From: Xestospongia muta
Taxonomy: Eukaryota; Porifera; Demospongiae; Haplosclerida; Petrosiidae
Assembly (NCBI GenBank): GCA_963693285.1
Contig: OY848917.1
Location: forward strand, 8,866,192-8,930,191
DNA: 64,000 nt
Reading direction: 5' to 3'
Numbering within the stretch: the stretch's first letter is position 1; every line of letters begins with the position of its first letter. The position numbers and the translations under genes were made by a program. Below are positions 1-13,000 of this stretch, piece after piece. Below the pieces are notes generated by a model. That model worked only from the letters and a program-made list of their open reading frames with translations. It searched no databases and was not told the DNA's origin.

Positions 1-338
1 CTGTGTTTTGTCGAAGTACTGATAAAAACCTTGCAAATGAACAATTTGAAACAGATTGAACATACATTTATCACACTCTTGCTACAATACTCGTGACCAA
101 AAGATTCATTATCACATGAGAGAAGAATGCAGAATATGCTTGAATCTTATTGCTAATTTTTGTTCTAAAGGACTACACTGGTCATTTGTAGATCTCTTAA
201 ACTAGGTCTAGGTTAGTTCAAATTTTGATTATCTGTTATATATAAAATACTTTCATGAGTTATGTCCTTTTATATATACTTATATAATAGTTACATTTAT
301 ATACTTATATATAAATCAATACAATATTACCTTTACAG

Positions 339-842
339 TTCCATCATTGTCTTTAAGAAATTCATTTTTGTTCACAAGTGACCTCATCACAATTAACCAA
401 GTGCTAAGAGATGGACACTTACTGAAGGATAATGTAAGTGAATATATCCACTTCTAACAAAGTTTCTATTTACGTTTCTCTTGTTTATGTATTAATTTTA
501 CCTATATACATATCTATGCTGCTCAGGAGTTTGCAATAATATGGTGTAGTGAGAAATGCTAATGAGGGATAACTTTGAAGAAGTTATCTGAAATGGATTC
601 CTGGAGTTGTACTTTATTTTAAAAATGCTTAAGTCAAGAATACTGCTTTAAAACAGATCACTTCAAGCTATAGTGATGATAGCTTTATTGATAAATATAA
701 GGTATATGCTAACATAACATGACTAACCTTTTGTGTAGATGAGTCTGCTTTATTGTCACTAAAATGTTTAGTGCTCTTGTTGCTTGGCCCTTAATCTCAG
801 GAGTGTGATGGGGATGTTCCATTTTTAGTCAAGTTTTTACAG
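339..842 (+). CDS. possible two coding exons of an unassigned gene (339-433 and 801-842)
   Basis: Two segments look like internal exons. The first follows TTTACAG and runs 339-433 to a donor GTAAGT; read in its third frame it is open and ends with residues NQVLRDGHLLKDN in phase 0. The second follows TCTCAG, spans 801-842 to a donor GTATGT, and encodes ECDGDVPFLVKFLQ, also phase 0 at both ends, so the two join in frame. An alternative final exon at 527-562 (CTCAG acceptor, stop TAA) is also in phase. No domain was recognised and the gene would start left of the window. Support is only splice signals plus matching phase. Confidence 0.3.
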
Positions 843-1275
843 GTATGTACTTGTCTTGTAGTCAATACACTCAGTGTTAGTTACAAAAAGAGCTTTTAGG
901 TGAGGAACTATTGATGTTTTTATAGTCTTGGGAACAGTATTTAATAGAAATGTGTCAACCAGCCTTCTCACTTCTGATTACCTTATTTAATCATAAATAT
1001 TATTTCCAAAAAGATGATGCTAGAGATTGTTATTGGATCTGTTTAGCTATTCCAATGCTTTAACCTTATCCCAGTAACCCTAATATATAGGAAAGGTCTT
1101 TAGCTATTATTGGTAGTGTCATCATTACATTAATATAATTTGTTTACTGTATGTTTTTTGTGAAGTATACCAGTACATTACTTATCTCCATTATTTTCAT
1201 TAACACAGCATGGAACACTCTGATCAGAGGCTACAGACTGAGCCAATAATCAACCACATATTATGATATTTACAG

Positions 1276-1700
1276 GTGGTAATACTTATCATGATGATGA
1301 CCCATTAAAACAGTACTTCACAGCAGTTGAGCAAAGTCTATTGATGCAATGTAGTAATGCTAATTCATTTTCTTCTTGTTGGATGAACATATATATTTAA
1401 TATGGCATATCAGATCATTTTGAAACAAATGATGTCCCAGCATTTCTCCTACGCAAGTTTGCAATCATATTTTCACAAGTCAGTTTCAAGTGGGACATAG
1501 TATAACTGGTACACATGTCTGGCAGCAAAGCTTCATCTATACATGGACTCAATCTTTACCTTATTGATCTACTGCTGTTGTGTCTGGGATCCACATTTCA
1601 AGAAGTATATTAGAGATCTCACAGCGTTTCAAAAATTTGTTATAGAATTATCTTTAGCAACTGATAAATTTATGTTCTTTTCTGTTTATAAGGGACAATC
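1276..1700 (+). pseudogene. decayed coding remnant, family unknown
   Basis: After TTTACAG at 1271-1275 a frame stays open from 1278 to a TAA at 1398-1400 and reads like real protein (HDDDPLKQYFTAVEQSLL near the start). After the stop, other frames continue with protein-like runs (for example ETNDVPAFLLRKFAII) broken by several stops to about 1700. This looks like an old coding exon with nonsense and frameshift changes. No family was recognised. Confidence 0.25.
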
Positions 1701-1946
1701 TTGATCAGTTCTATTTTGTAACATTTATTACATCAGTAGTGTCACAATAATTACATCTTCTAGATTTATATATCTCCTTAACTTTACAATTGTTGGTAAA
1801 GAAGGCTGTCAAAGTAAGTAAATTTACCATAACTTCAAAACGAAAAAATTTATATAAGCAAAATATTTAACTTTAGTCGTTTCTTTGTCAACTTTTGTGT
1901 GTGGAGTGTTGTTGAGTTATAGCCGTTCAAAGTGCATTGCCAGCTA

Positions 1947-1969
1947 ACACACACACACACACACACACA
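1947..1969. repeat. (AC)n microsatellite
   Basis: Uninterrupted AC dinucleotide run of about 11 copies in otherwise unassigned sequence. Confidence 0.9.
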
Positions 1970-2296
1970 AAAGCGAATACTCTGACCCTCGCCTTCGAAA
2001 GTTTATTACGCCATGCACAGTCTTCAATTCAGAGATATTTGTGATTGCCATTTGATGGGAAGAGACAATTAATTACTGCTAATAGCAAACTTCTGAAGCT
2101 AAAAATTATAAAAATGCAGTATTTCTTTGATGTTTGACTGTCGGTTAACTTGGAAAATGCGATTTAGTTAGCAATGGACGTTTTCTATATACAAATGTTC
2201 GCTAGTGAAAATACTTGAGTAACAACAAATAACTGATACTATCAAATCAACAAAGAACTGCTGTTTACATCTTTTTCGATGAATAACAAATCTAAG

Positions 2297-2298
<2 letters not shown>

Positions 2299-2343
<45 letters not shown>
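2299..2343. repeat. (AT)n microsatellite
   Basis: Uninterrupted AT run of about 22 copies. A spurious tyrosine/isoleucine-rich reading frame across it on the minus strand is a by-product of the repeat. Confidence 0.95.
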
Positions 2344-2347
<4 letters not shown>

Positions 2348-2500
2348 GTATATCTCCATTCATAAACGGAGATCATGTTTTGCTTTGACTCAAAGATGGC
2401 AAACTACTTTGTGTATTTTTGTGATTTAATTACAACATTAATGTCAAAACAAAAGGATAAAAAATCAAGTTCATCCATCCATCCATCACCTTAGGTCTCT

Positions 2501-2655
2501 GTATCTTCCAGCTGGTGACATTGATCAAAGCTGTCTTTCACATTTTTTTTCATTAATAAAAGTCCTTTATATTACCATGGCCTTATAAAGCTTTAATTTA
2601 CCCCATTCTTTCTCTATGTTTTACAAATATTCATAATCCTGTAAAACATGATTAA
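2501..2655. repeat. dispersed repeat, copy 1 (partner at 63090-63243)
   Basis: About 150 bp matching 63090-63243 in the same orientation. Shared landmarks are GGTGACATTGATC, AAAGTCCTTTATATTACC and TTTACAAATATTCATAATC, with scattered substitutions. No inverted ends or coding potential were recognised, so the class of element is unknown. Confidence 0.75.
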
Positions 2656-3048
2656 CAACTGTGATTGGTGACCTAAAATTCCTTCGTTGGGCGAGTCTGA
2701 CTTGTGGATCTGAAGGTTGGTAGCACAGATATACCCTTGGCAATTAAGTTTTGAACCATTAAAGAAACGGACAATAAACGTCGTAAATACGTAAGTTTTA
2801 TAATTTTGGCAGTTATAATATTTATAGATCTGGTAAGAAATCCTTTCCTCCGTGTGCGTCAAAGTGATGACCTTTGGCGTTGCCGCCCCTTCGATAGCTC
2901 GGTACAGAGTAGGTGGCGCTCGCGTAAAAAAGCTAATAAGATTAACCATCGTACAAAACTCTTCATGTAAGAATTGTTTGTATTTATAATCCTGAATATT
3001 TCTGTATGCTGTTAGATCTACTAGTACATAAGTCTCTCTCTTAACCAT
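2614..3048 (-). CDS. hypothetical 144-residue ORF
   Basis: Open minus-strand frame starting MVKRETYVLVDLTAYRNIQD in a stretch richer in GC and CpG than its surroundings (about 2860-2950). No domain, signal peptide or relative was recognised. The last 40 bases of the frame lie in a dispersed repeat, which argues against a complete intact gene; it may be one exon plus read-through. Confidence 0.2.
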   Translation of the reverse strand: MVKRETYVLVDLTAYRNIQDYKYKQFLHEEFCTMVNLISFFTRAPPTLYRAIEGAATPKVITLTHTEERISYQIYKYYNCQNYKTYVFTTFIVRFFNGSKLNCQGYICATNLQIHKSDSPNEGILGHQSQLLIMFYRIMNICKT

Positions 3049-3759
3049 AGTAAGTACAGCTCATTGATGAGTGGTATAGGCTAGAATCAGAAAGTTAAAA
3101 AATTCAAGCTTTTATAAATACTCTTTATTAACTTGGTAGTACGTTTCTTTCTTTCCTTTGGGACTATTTGGAGGAAGATGTATTACAATTCTTAATTCTT
3201 ACAAGAATTAATAAAATCTGTTAATTGCATTCTTTTTTGCAATCAAGATCATGTGATTGATGACATAGCACCAATCTTCTCTCAATATAGTATACAGTTT
3301 CTGTGTCAGAATGGAATGTAGGTTTGTTTTAGATAGTGCTTTGTTGATTGGATTTGTTGATTTTTAAAGCAGTTTTCTGGTGACACTAACATTGTTTGAT
3401 TCAATTTTTTTCTTTACTTAACAAAGAGAGCTTATGACTGTTAGAAAGTGATTTTGAAGATTAAATTTTAATTCAAAGCAAGAGAAAAAACATTTGACTC
3501 TCAAGTTTACTATGGCTCCTACATACACAATGACAAAGGTTGTTTCAAAAAAGTCTTGGCTTTCTAGCTTCTAACAACAGTCAAAATTAGAACTATTATA
3601 GACAGTTTTTTTTACTAAGTTTTAAAGTTGCATCTTATATGAAAACATCAGAGTAAGGTCTTTTATCGCCTGATCGATTATTTTGAGGTATTGCGTTATG
3701 GATATGATACCTTAAGAAAGTTTTTTACTCCAAACTATCCGTGCTGCTAGTATTATTAC

Positions 3760-4800
3760 TATGACGCATGCGCAGTGACTAAAACGCGGAGCGAGAGTAC
3801 CATGACCCGTCGCTTAGAATCAAAAACTTAGCGACTGAAGCCAAGGACGGCACATATTCGTTACTCAGAAATAGTTAAATAGGAAATACGGCTTGGGGAT
3901 AGCGCGTTAAATAGAGTGAGCATCACTATGGTTCGATTCTGCTGTGTACGCAGTTGTTCGAGTAATTCTATTGGAGAGTCAATAGAGACTCTCACTTCTC
4001 TTTCTTTCGACTGCAATTAAGTAAGAAATATCATTTAAAGCAATAGGTTCGCGCTATTTGGAGGAAGAATTTGCCTATCAACTCTAATACACGACGAGTC
4101 TGCACTAAACGCTTTATTAATGCATCTGGACGATAATTGAATCGTGACGAAGTTCCTTCTCTATATCTACCGGTCCTATATCGAATTCCAACTAATGAGA
4201 GAAAGCCACCTAGAAGACAACTATTACCCATACAGTTCCCAAGTGACCCTTCACCTACTGACACCTCAACTGTTATTAACATTGTTCATGTTGTTGATAT
4301 TTGTACACAAACAGAAGAGAACTTTGATAAGATTAAGGTGGAGTTGGCTTCAGCTAGAGAAAAGATCTTATTTCTGTAGCAAAAAACTGAAGAAAATGAA
4401 TAATGAAGAGTTAAGATTAAACAATATAAAGTATGGTGATTATAAGGTGGCATTCTTTAAAGGGTATACTAATTATGGAGTACTTAAAGCTTTATCAATT
4501 TTAGGACCAGCTGTTGATGCTTTGAGCTATTCTTACAAACACAATGAAGACAGATTTGGTGAAAATCCAAATAAGCATTGTTGGCCATGAACATTACCTC
4601 CACAAGAATTTTTTAAATTACATTAATTCCTCTTCAATTAGGACACTCTAACAGGACCTTACTTATTGTTTTGGTAAATCCCAATCAACGGTTTCTAGAA
4701 TTATCATTGCTTAGATTAACTTCCTGTTTTTGAAGTTTAAAGAAATACAATCAGGGCCTCCAAGAGCACTGATAAAAAGGAAATCCCAAAGAAGTTTAGA
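3760..4800 (+). pseudogene. THAP zinc-finger / DDE transposase remnant, copy 1
   Basis: A start at 3928 gives MVRFCCVRSCSSNSIGES, the beginning of a THAP finger (C-x2-4-C type). After a frame break, residues resembling the later THAP part follow near 4070-4130 (NLPI, then VCTKRFINASGR), where the zinc-binding Cys/His positions of the family are partly lost. Downstream, at about 4390-4740, frames resemble the helix-turn-helix segment in front of Harbinger/DDE_Tnp_4-type transposases (ALSILGPAVDALSYSY; later EFF and a leucine-rich stretch), interrupted by stops. THAP domains are often found on P-element- and Harbinger-like transposases. The reading is broken in several places, so it is a relic. 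A second copy of the THAP part lies about 1.6 kb downstream. Confidence 0.5.
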
Positions 4801-5329
4801 GTAAATACCCAACTACAAGAGTAATACTAGCTGCCACACAAATTTATATTAATCAGTCTTAACTTGTCTTCTTGAGCTAAAGCAAATGACATTTGTAATG
4901 ACAAAAATTACAACACATTATTGGTATCTCTTCTGATGGTTTAATTATGTTCATGATATTCCTAAGAACTCATGTGTAATGAGCAATGAAAACAATAAAT
5001 AAATTTTGACAGGTTATTGCTTCTTCATTTAACTGATGTTGCTGATAGAATTTTTTGGTTTATTGTTGTTTATCTAATCTTCATCCATGCTTAAAAGTAA
5101 CTGTAAGATTTATATCTTTTGGACAGAATCAAACGTGAATATAATAAACAATACTATAAGTAATAATTATGTTTGTTCTTGGGAGAAAGCAATTCTGGGA
5201 AGATATTATCGGAGAAACAGCTATCAAGCACAGGACAATATATATCTTGCCATACAAGGTCTGGATATATGTGGTCTACTGCTACTCCCGTTGTGGTATA
5301 TATACAAAAGTCACATCATTTACTAAAAT

Positions 5330-5480
5330 CAGTCAGCGTTTTTTCTTTGGTAGTGGCTCGGACGATACTTAGCCAATGCTTGAGCTCTGTAACTTTTAAG
5401 TCCTCTACGTTTCTTCCAGCTAAAGAAGGTCCCACAATATTAGGTTGTGGCTGCTCTCCTACTTCGATAATGACACATAT
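5330..5480 (-). pseudogene. SAP-domain-like coding remnant
   Basis: On the minus strand from about 5478 down to 5330, one frame is open and contains GRNVEDLKVTELKHWLSIVR, which resembles the SAP DNA-binding helix pair (pattern LKVxELKxWL). In sponges and cnidarians such SAP segments often start proteins of SWIM/YqaJ-type mobile elements; that association is from general knowledge and is not shown here. The frame ends at a stop near 5325. It sits head-to-head with the adjacent THAP remnant. Confidence 0.4.
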
Positions 5481-5529
5481 TAATTACTCAGAAATGGTTA
5501 AATAGGAAATACGGCGCGAGGGGTTGCGC

Positions 5530-5760
5530 ATTAAATAGAGTGATCATCACTATGGTTTATTTCTGATGTGTACGCAGTTGTTCGAGTAATTCTATTGGAG
5601 ACTATCGCTTTTACTTTCTTTCGACTGCCATTAAGTAAGAAATTTCTTTTAAAGCAATGTGTCCACGCTATTGGGTTGAAGAATTTGCCTACCAAGACTG
5701 ATACACAAGTCTGCTGCAAACATTTTATTAATGCATCTGGATGACAATTGAAATTAATGA
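5530..5760 (+). pseudogene. THAP zinc-finger remnant, copy 2
   Basis: Similar to the THAP part of the copy at 3.9-4.1 kb: both share the block TACGCAGTTGTTCGAGTAAT and the residues VC(C/T)K(H/R)FINASG. This copy keeps the Cys and His of VCCKHFINASG but has early stops (TGA after MVYF, TAA after the first third). No transposase part follows, so it is a truncated relic. Confidence 0.5.
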
Positions 5761-5799
5761 ACCAGTGTATTACTTTCAATTTCTTATTCCATTCTTATA

Positions 5800-6990
5800 A
5801 CATGTGCAATTTCTATTTGAATTAGGCTTTTCTTGCTGCCTAATAAAACACAGGCACAAGTACCACAATCTGTCTCTTAGCTAGAATGAGCATCAATGAG
5901 GCATTTCCAATTGGGTTGGGTTACTGATTTTGTTTGTAGGTTTGTCAGATACAGAAACTGAGGACAGATATTCCATATATGGAAATTGAGGATGGAAATT
6001 CCATCTCAGTATTGTCATTTACAAAAGCTGAGGACAGAGATTCCAACTTTGTATAACCTCAGTTGATTGTAATTGGAAATAGGAATTGGAATGTCTGCCT
6101 TGGATTCCATAAAATATAAAGTGATCGGTGTTTTTTGCATTTCAGTATGTGATTCATGCAAATGTGCATATTATGAATGCTGGGACAAGCATTTTTAAAC
6201 TGTAGCAAAAGTTTTAAAAAGATAAAAAATGTCATTTATAGCAAAGGTGATCAGATAAAAAGCTATTAAGAATTTAAATCAGATAAAAAGCTACAAATAA
6301 CTTTTATAAGTTAGACCCCACAAACTGATAAGCATATTAAAGACTCAATGCCATGACCAAGTTAGGTTAATGATGTTTTGATTCTTTTAATTCCTCAACA
6401 ATGCTGGGATATATGTCAATGGTCAAACTAGAATTGAACATGAGTATAGTCTATTGGGGTGGCTGTTCCTTGTTGCTTCACAAGAAGGGTCGAGCAAATG
6501 TTACATTAAAACATAAAATCCATCATGATAAGTATAAATAAGGAAATTATACAACAGTAATGACCTTACCTCTAAGTACAAAATTGCCGATAACAATCAT
6601 GAAACAGATTCTTTGGTAGACCTTTTATGCTCATCACCAAAGAGGAGGGTCAGTCTTAATGGACTAAAATTGTATCTAATCACTGATAAACTCACTTCTA
6701 TTGCATATAAATGTGTAGTGGTTATGCTAACTTGAAAATTATCATAATATCTTGTGCTTTCATGTTGTTTGTTAAATAGAATCATGTCTGCATACTCCCA
6801 ACACACCTTATGTACAGTTAAATAAATTTCTTCAAGTGTTCTATGATAATGAATTAGTACTAAAGCTACCAGTTTTAGTACATTGTTTCTTGTATAAATT
6901 TTGCCAACTCTATTAATAATGTATTATTATAACTCCACTAGTGATATTTCTGAGTATAGTTAACTATTTCATTTATGTGCATTAACTTTT
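5800..6990. other. no gene recognised
   Basis: AT-rich sequence between the THAP relic and the first exon of the GTPase gene. It holds a short family of degenerate direct repeats at about 5945-6080 (variants of ACTGAGGACAGA and ATTCCA). One 69-codon minus-strand frame at 6597-6806 resembles nothing known. The promoter or 5' UTR of the next gene may lie here, but no element was identified. Confidence 0.5.
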
Positions 6991-6996
6991 CTTTAG

Positions 6997-7039
6997 AAAA
7001 ATGGCTACAGGAATGACTAAGAAGGACAAAAAGTGGACT
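6997..7039 (+). CDS. first coding exon of the GTPase gene
   Basis: Follows acceptor TTTCTTTAG (ending 6996) and is cut by donor GTAAGT at 7040. ATG at 7001 has A at -3 and G at +4. It encodes MATGMTKKDKKWT, basic and hydrophilic, and ends exactly after a codon. That phase is what single-codon exons require. The acceptor in front implies an upstream non-coding exon or trans-spliced leader that was not located. Confidence 0.6.
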
Positions 7040-10000
7040 GTAAGTTTACTAATTAAAAATTTAATTTTCCATAAAATCTGTAAAGTATACATGTAGGCTA
7101 TGTGTATCTTTTTTGAAACTTTGTATAAATTACATTGAACTACATTACTATACTTGATCCTCTACATCAAATGTGTAAATGTATTACTATTTTACTCACA
7201 ACAAACTTGCATAAGTATCTTAATAGGGAATTCATATCACATAGTAGGAATGAGCATTTAGGCTTCACCCTTTCTTCCTTTAAATGAACTAACTGTTTAG
7301 ATATCATGGTGTATGACAAGGTCATCCAGAGTACTGTCCCATTTCAACAAATGTTCAAGGTTTCATGTGTTGATAGAAGTAGGTATAGGTTTGTGGGTAT
7401 GGACATTAGTGTTCTCTGTAGGTATAATCAATAATACCATATCCAAGATACATTCCACACCATTATTTCCATTGAATTCTATAGAAATATGCCATAAATT
7501 TAGTTCTTTTAGAAAGTATACTCTATTGTCTATTGAGTTCAAAACAGATATGCCTATAGAATTTACCCTAGTTACCTCAATAATAAACAACACTAAATAA
7601 TGTTTTTCAAGATTTATGTTCTGTTATGACAATCAACCTTAATGACTAGTTCCATAATATGAACTACAATATAATGTATACATTGCTAAAGTAAGATTTG
7701 TTTAGGAAAAAGGATTGTTGTGACTAGGGTACATTCCATAGTTTATATATTTTACTTTGAAATTGACAAGAATACTAGACAACTTACAAGAGCCATCATA
7801 TATAATAATTCAGTATTTTTGTAAATACCATTAAAGTAGAGAATACTGTATACTTTTTAACACTTGAGGACAAAACATACAGTAATTTCTATATAGTTAC
7901 AGTGGACTGGAATGTACTCCAGATATGATACTATATAGTTATTACTGTGTCATTTACGACACCCACATTCCTGTCTCTTAAATAAAATGTTAACTACGAG
8001 CACTAAGGAAACATCTTTGCAGGATAATTGAACTTACTGTCAGCCCAAATCTCTTTCTTAGGTTTTGAACCTTGTCCATTGTCTCTATGAAGTGCTTTAA
8101 GTATATAAAGGACAACAATAAATTAATGTTAGCAGTAATAATTAATTAGCCACATTCTAAAATTTACTTGTAGGTTAAACTTTTTTGGAGCATAGTTCAA
8201 ACTTACATTTTTGAGAGGTTCCTTTTAACTGTTACTCTATTACTGATATATTATTGTAATATAATAAGTAACTATTAACTAATGAAATATGATTATTTTG
8301 AAAGTTTGTTTAATCCTTTTGTTTCCTTCTCTTCCCTTATATTTCATGTTAGTACCTGGCCTATTGATGTATTATTATATAATAGCCAATAAGTCTGGTC
8401 TATGCTAGTATAATAAGTAAACTCTTAAGTAATGAAATATGGTTTTTATCATATATTTTAACCCTTTTGTTTCCTTCTTTACCTTTATATTTAATGATAC
8501 TACTGGATCTTTTGATATATTATAATAGTGGGTAAGTGTGATCTATCTTAGTATAATAGGTAACTATTATTAACTAATGAATATGTCTATTGTCATAGTT
8601 TGTTTATCCTTTTGTTTCCTTTTCTATTTTTGATATTACTACCTGACTTATGGATGTATTATTATATAATAGCGGGTAAGTATGATCTATTGTAGTATAA
8701 TAAGTAAACATTAATTATTGAAATGTGGTTATTGTCATAGTTTTTATCCATTTTGTTTCCTTCTCTACCTTTATATTTGATGTTACTACCTGACATATGG
8801 ATGTATTATATAATAGGATGTAAGTATGATTTATTGTAGTATAATAAGTAACTATTAATTAATGAAATATAGTTATTGTCATAGTTTGTTCATCCCTTTT
8901 GTTTCCTTCTCTACCTTTATATTTGATGTTACTACCGGACATATGGATGTATTATATAATAGGAGGTAAGTCTGATTTATTGTAATATAATAAATAACTA
9001 TTAATTAATGAAATATAGTTATTGTAATAGTTTGTTTATCCTTATTGTTTTCTTCTCTATCGTTATATTTGATGTTACTACGTGACATATTGATGTATTA
9101 TATAATAGGTGGTAAGTCTGATTTATTATAGTATAATAAGTAACTATTAATTAATGAAATATAGTTATTGTCATAGTTTGTTTATGCCTTTCGTTTCCTT
9201 CTCTACCTTTATATTTGATGTTACTACCTGACATATGGATGTATTATACAATAGGAGGTAAGTCTTATCTATTGTAGTATAATAAGTAACTATTAGTTAA
9301 TGAATATGGTTATTGTCATAGTTTGTTTATCCCTTTTGTTTTCTTCTCTACCTTTATATTTAATGTTACTACCTGACATATGGATGTATTATATAATAGA
9401 GTGTAAGTCTGATCTATTGTAATATAATGAGTAACTATTATTATTGAATTATGGTTATTGTCATAGTTTGTTTATCCCTTTTGTTTCCTTCTCTACCTTT
9501 ATATTTGATGTTCCTACCTGACACATGGATGTATTATATAATAGGATGTTAGTATGATTTATTGTAGTATAATAAGTAACTATTAATTAATGAAATATAG
9601 TTATTGTCATAGTTTGTTTATCCCTTTTGTTTTCTTCTCTACCTTTATATTTGATGTTACTACCTGACATATGGATGTATTATATAATAGAATGTAAGTA
9701 TGATTTTTTGTAGTATAATAAGTAACTATTAATTAATGAAATATAGTTATTGTCATAGTTTGTTTATCCCTTTTGTTTCCTTCTCTACCGTTATATTTGA
9801 TGTTACTACCTGACATATGGATGTATTATATAATAGGAGGTAAGTATGATTTATTGTAATATAATAAGTAACTATTAATTAATGAAATATAGTTATTGTA
9901 ATAGTTTGTTTATCCTTATTGTTTTCTTCTCTACCTTTATATTTGATGTTACTACCTGACATATGGATGTATTATATAATAGATTGTAAGTCTGATCTAT

Positions 10001-13000
10001 TGAAGTATAATAAGTAATTATTAATTAGTGAAATATAGTTATTGTCATAGTTTGTTTATCCTTTTTGTTTCCTTCTCTACCTTTATATTTAATGTTACTA
10101 CCTGACATATGGATGTATTATATAATAGCTGGTAAGTCTGATCTATTGTAGTATAATAAGTAACTATTAATTAATTAAATATGGTTATTGTCATAGTTTG
10201 TTTATCCTTTTTGTTTCCTTCTCTACCTTTATATTTAATGTTACTACCTGACATATGGATGTATTATATAATAGAATGTAAGTATGATTTATTGTAGTAT
10301 AATAAGTAACTATTAATTAATGAAATATAGTTATTGTCATAGTTTGTTTATCCCTTTTGTTTCCTTCTCTACCTTTGTATTTGATGTTACTACCTGACAT
10401 ATGGATATATTATATAATAGGAGGTAAGTCTTATCTATTGTAGTATAATAAGTAACTATTAATTAATGAAATATAGTTATTGTCATAGTTTGTTTATCCC
10501 TTTTGTTTCTTTCTCTACCTTTATATTTGATGTTACTACCTGACATATGGATGTATTATATAAAAGGAGGTAAGTCTGATTTATTGTAATATAATAAGTA
10601 ACTATTAATTAATGAAATATAGTTATTGTAATAGTTTGTTTATCCTTATTGTTTTCTTCTTTACTGTTATATTTGATGTTACTACCTGACATATTGATGT
10701 ATTATATAATAGATTGTAAGTCTGATCTATTGTAGTATAATAAGTAACTATTAATTAATGAAAAATAGTTATTGTCAGAGTTTGTTTATTCCTTTTGTTT
10801 CCTTCTCTACCTTTATATTTGATGTTACTACCTGACATATGGATGTATTATATAATAGGTGGTAAGTTTGATCTATTGTTGTATAATAAGTAACTATTAA
10901 TTAATGAAATATGGTTATTGTCATAGATTGTTTATTCCTTTTGTTTCCTTCTCTACCTTTATATTTAATGTTACTACCTGACATATGGATGTATTATATA
11001 ATAGAAAGTAAGTATGATTTATTGTAGTATAATAAGTAACTATTAATTAATGAAATATAGTTATTGTCATAGTTTGTTTATTCCTTTTGTTTCCTTCTCT
11101 ACCTTTATATTTGATGTTACTACCTGACATATGGATGTATTATATAATAGGAGGTAAGTCTGATTTATTGTAATATAATAAGTAACTATTAATTAATGAA
11201 ATATAGTTATTGTAATAGTTTGTTTATCCTTATTGTTTTCTTCTTTACCGTTATATTTGATGTTACTACCTGACATATGGATGTATTATATAATAGATTG
11301 TAAGTCTGATCTATTGTAGTATAATAAGTAACTATTGATTAATGAAATATAGTTATTGTCAGAGTTTGTTTATTCCTTTTTTGTTTCCTTCTCTACCTTT
11401 ATATTTGATGTTACTACCTGACATATGAATGTATTATATAATAGATTGTAAGTCTTATCTATTGTAGTGAGAATAAGTAACTATTAATTAATGAAATATG
11501 GTTATTGTCATAGTTTGTTTATTCCTTTTGTTTCTTTCTCTACCTTTATATTTGATGTTACTACCTGACATATGGATGCATTATATAATAGCGGGTAAGT
11601 CTGATCTATTGTAGTATAATAAGTAATTATTAATTAGTGAAATATAATTATTGTCATAGTTTGTTTATCCCTTTTGTTTCCTTCTCTACCTTTATATTTG
11701 ATGTTACTACCTGACATATTGATGTATTATATAATAGGTGGTAAGTCTGATCTATTGTGGTATAATAAGTAACTATTAATAAATGAAATATGGTTATTGT
11801 CATAGTTTGTTTATCCCTTTTGTTTCCTTCTCTACCTTTATATTTGATGTTACTACCTGACGTAATGATGTATTATATATTAGGTGGTAAGTATGATTTA
11901 TTGTATATAATAAGTAACTATTAATTAATGAAATATAGTTATTGTCATAGTTTGTTTATCATTTTTGTTTCCTTCTCTACTATTATATTTGATGTTACTA
12001 CCTGACATATCGATGTATTATATAATAGGAGGTAAGTATGATTTATTATAGTATAATACGTAACTATTAATTAATGAAATATGATTATTGTCATAGTTTG
12101 TTTATCCCTTTTGTTTCCTTCTCTACCTTTATATTTAATGTTACTACCTGACATATGGATGTATTATATAATAGCTGGTAAGTCTGATCTATTGTAGTAT
12201 AATAAGTAACTATTAATTAATGAAATATGGTTATAGTCATAGTTTGTTTATTATTTTTGTTTCCTTCTCTACCTTTATATTTAATGTTACTACCTGACAT
12301 ATGGATGTATTATATAATAGCCAGTAAGTCTGATCTATTGTAGTATAATAAGTAACTATTAATTAATGAAATATAGTTATTGTCATAGTTTGTTTATCCC
12401 TTTTGTTTCCTTCTCTACCTTTATATTTGATGTTACTACCTGACATATGGATATATTATATAATAGGCGGTAAGTATAATTTATTGTAGTATAATAAGTA
12501 ACTATTAATTAATGAAATATAGTTATTGTCATAGTTTGTTTAACCCTTTTGTTTCCTTCTCTACCTTTATATTTGATGTTACTACCTGACATATGGATAT
12601 AATATATAATAGGAGGTGAGTATGATTTATTATAATATAATAAGTAACTATTAATTAATGAAATATAGTTATTGTCATAGTTTGTTTATCCTTTTTGTTT
12701 CCTTCTCTACCTTTATATTTGATGCTACTACCTGACATATTGATGTATTATATAATAGGCGGTAAGTATAATTTATTGTAGTATAATAAGTAACTATTAA
12801 TTAATGAAATATAGTTATTGTCATAGTTTGTTTAACCCTTTTGTTTCCTTCTCTACCTTTATATTTAATGTTACTACCTGACATATGGATATAATATATA
12901 ATAGGAGGTAAGTATGATTTATTGTAATATAATAAGTAACTATTAATTAATGAAATATAGTTATTGTCATAGTTTGTTTATCCTTGTTGTTTACTTCTCT

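Noticed and set aside
2168..2359. 63-codon minus-strand frame
   Set aside because: It is created by the (AT)n microsatellite (alternating Tyr/Ile).
7313..7600. Overlapping frames on both strands in intron 1
   Set aside because: No protein-like pattern and no splice context; it lies within the intron of the GTPase gene.
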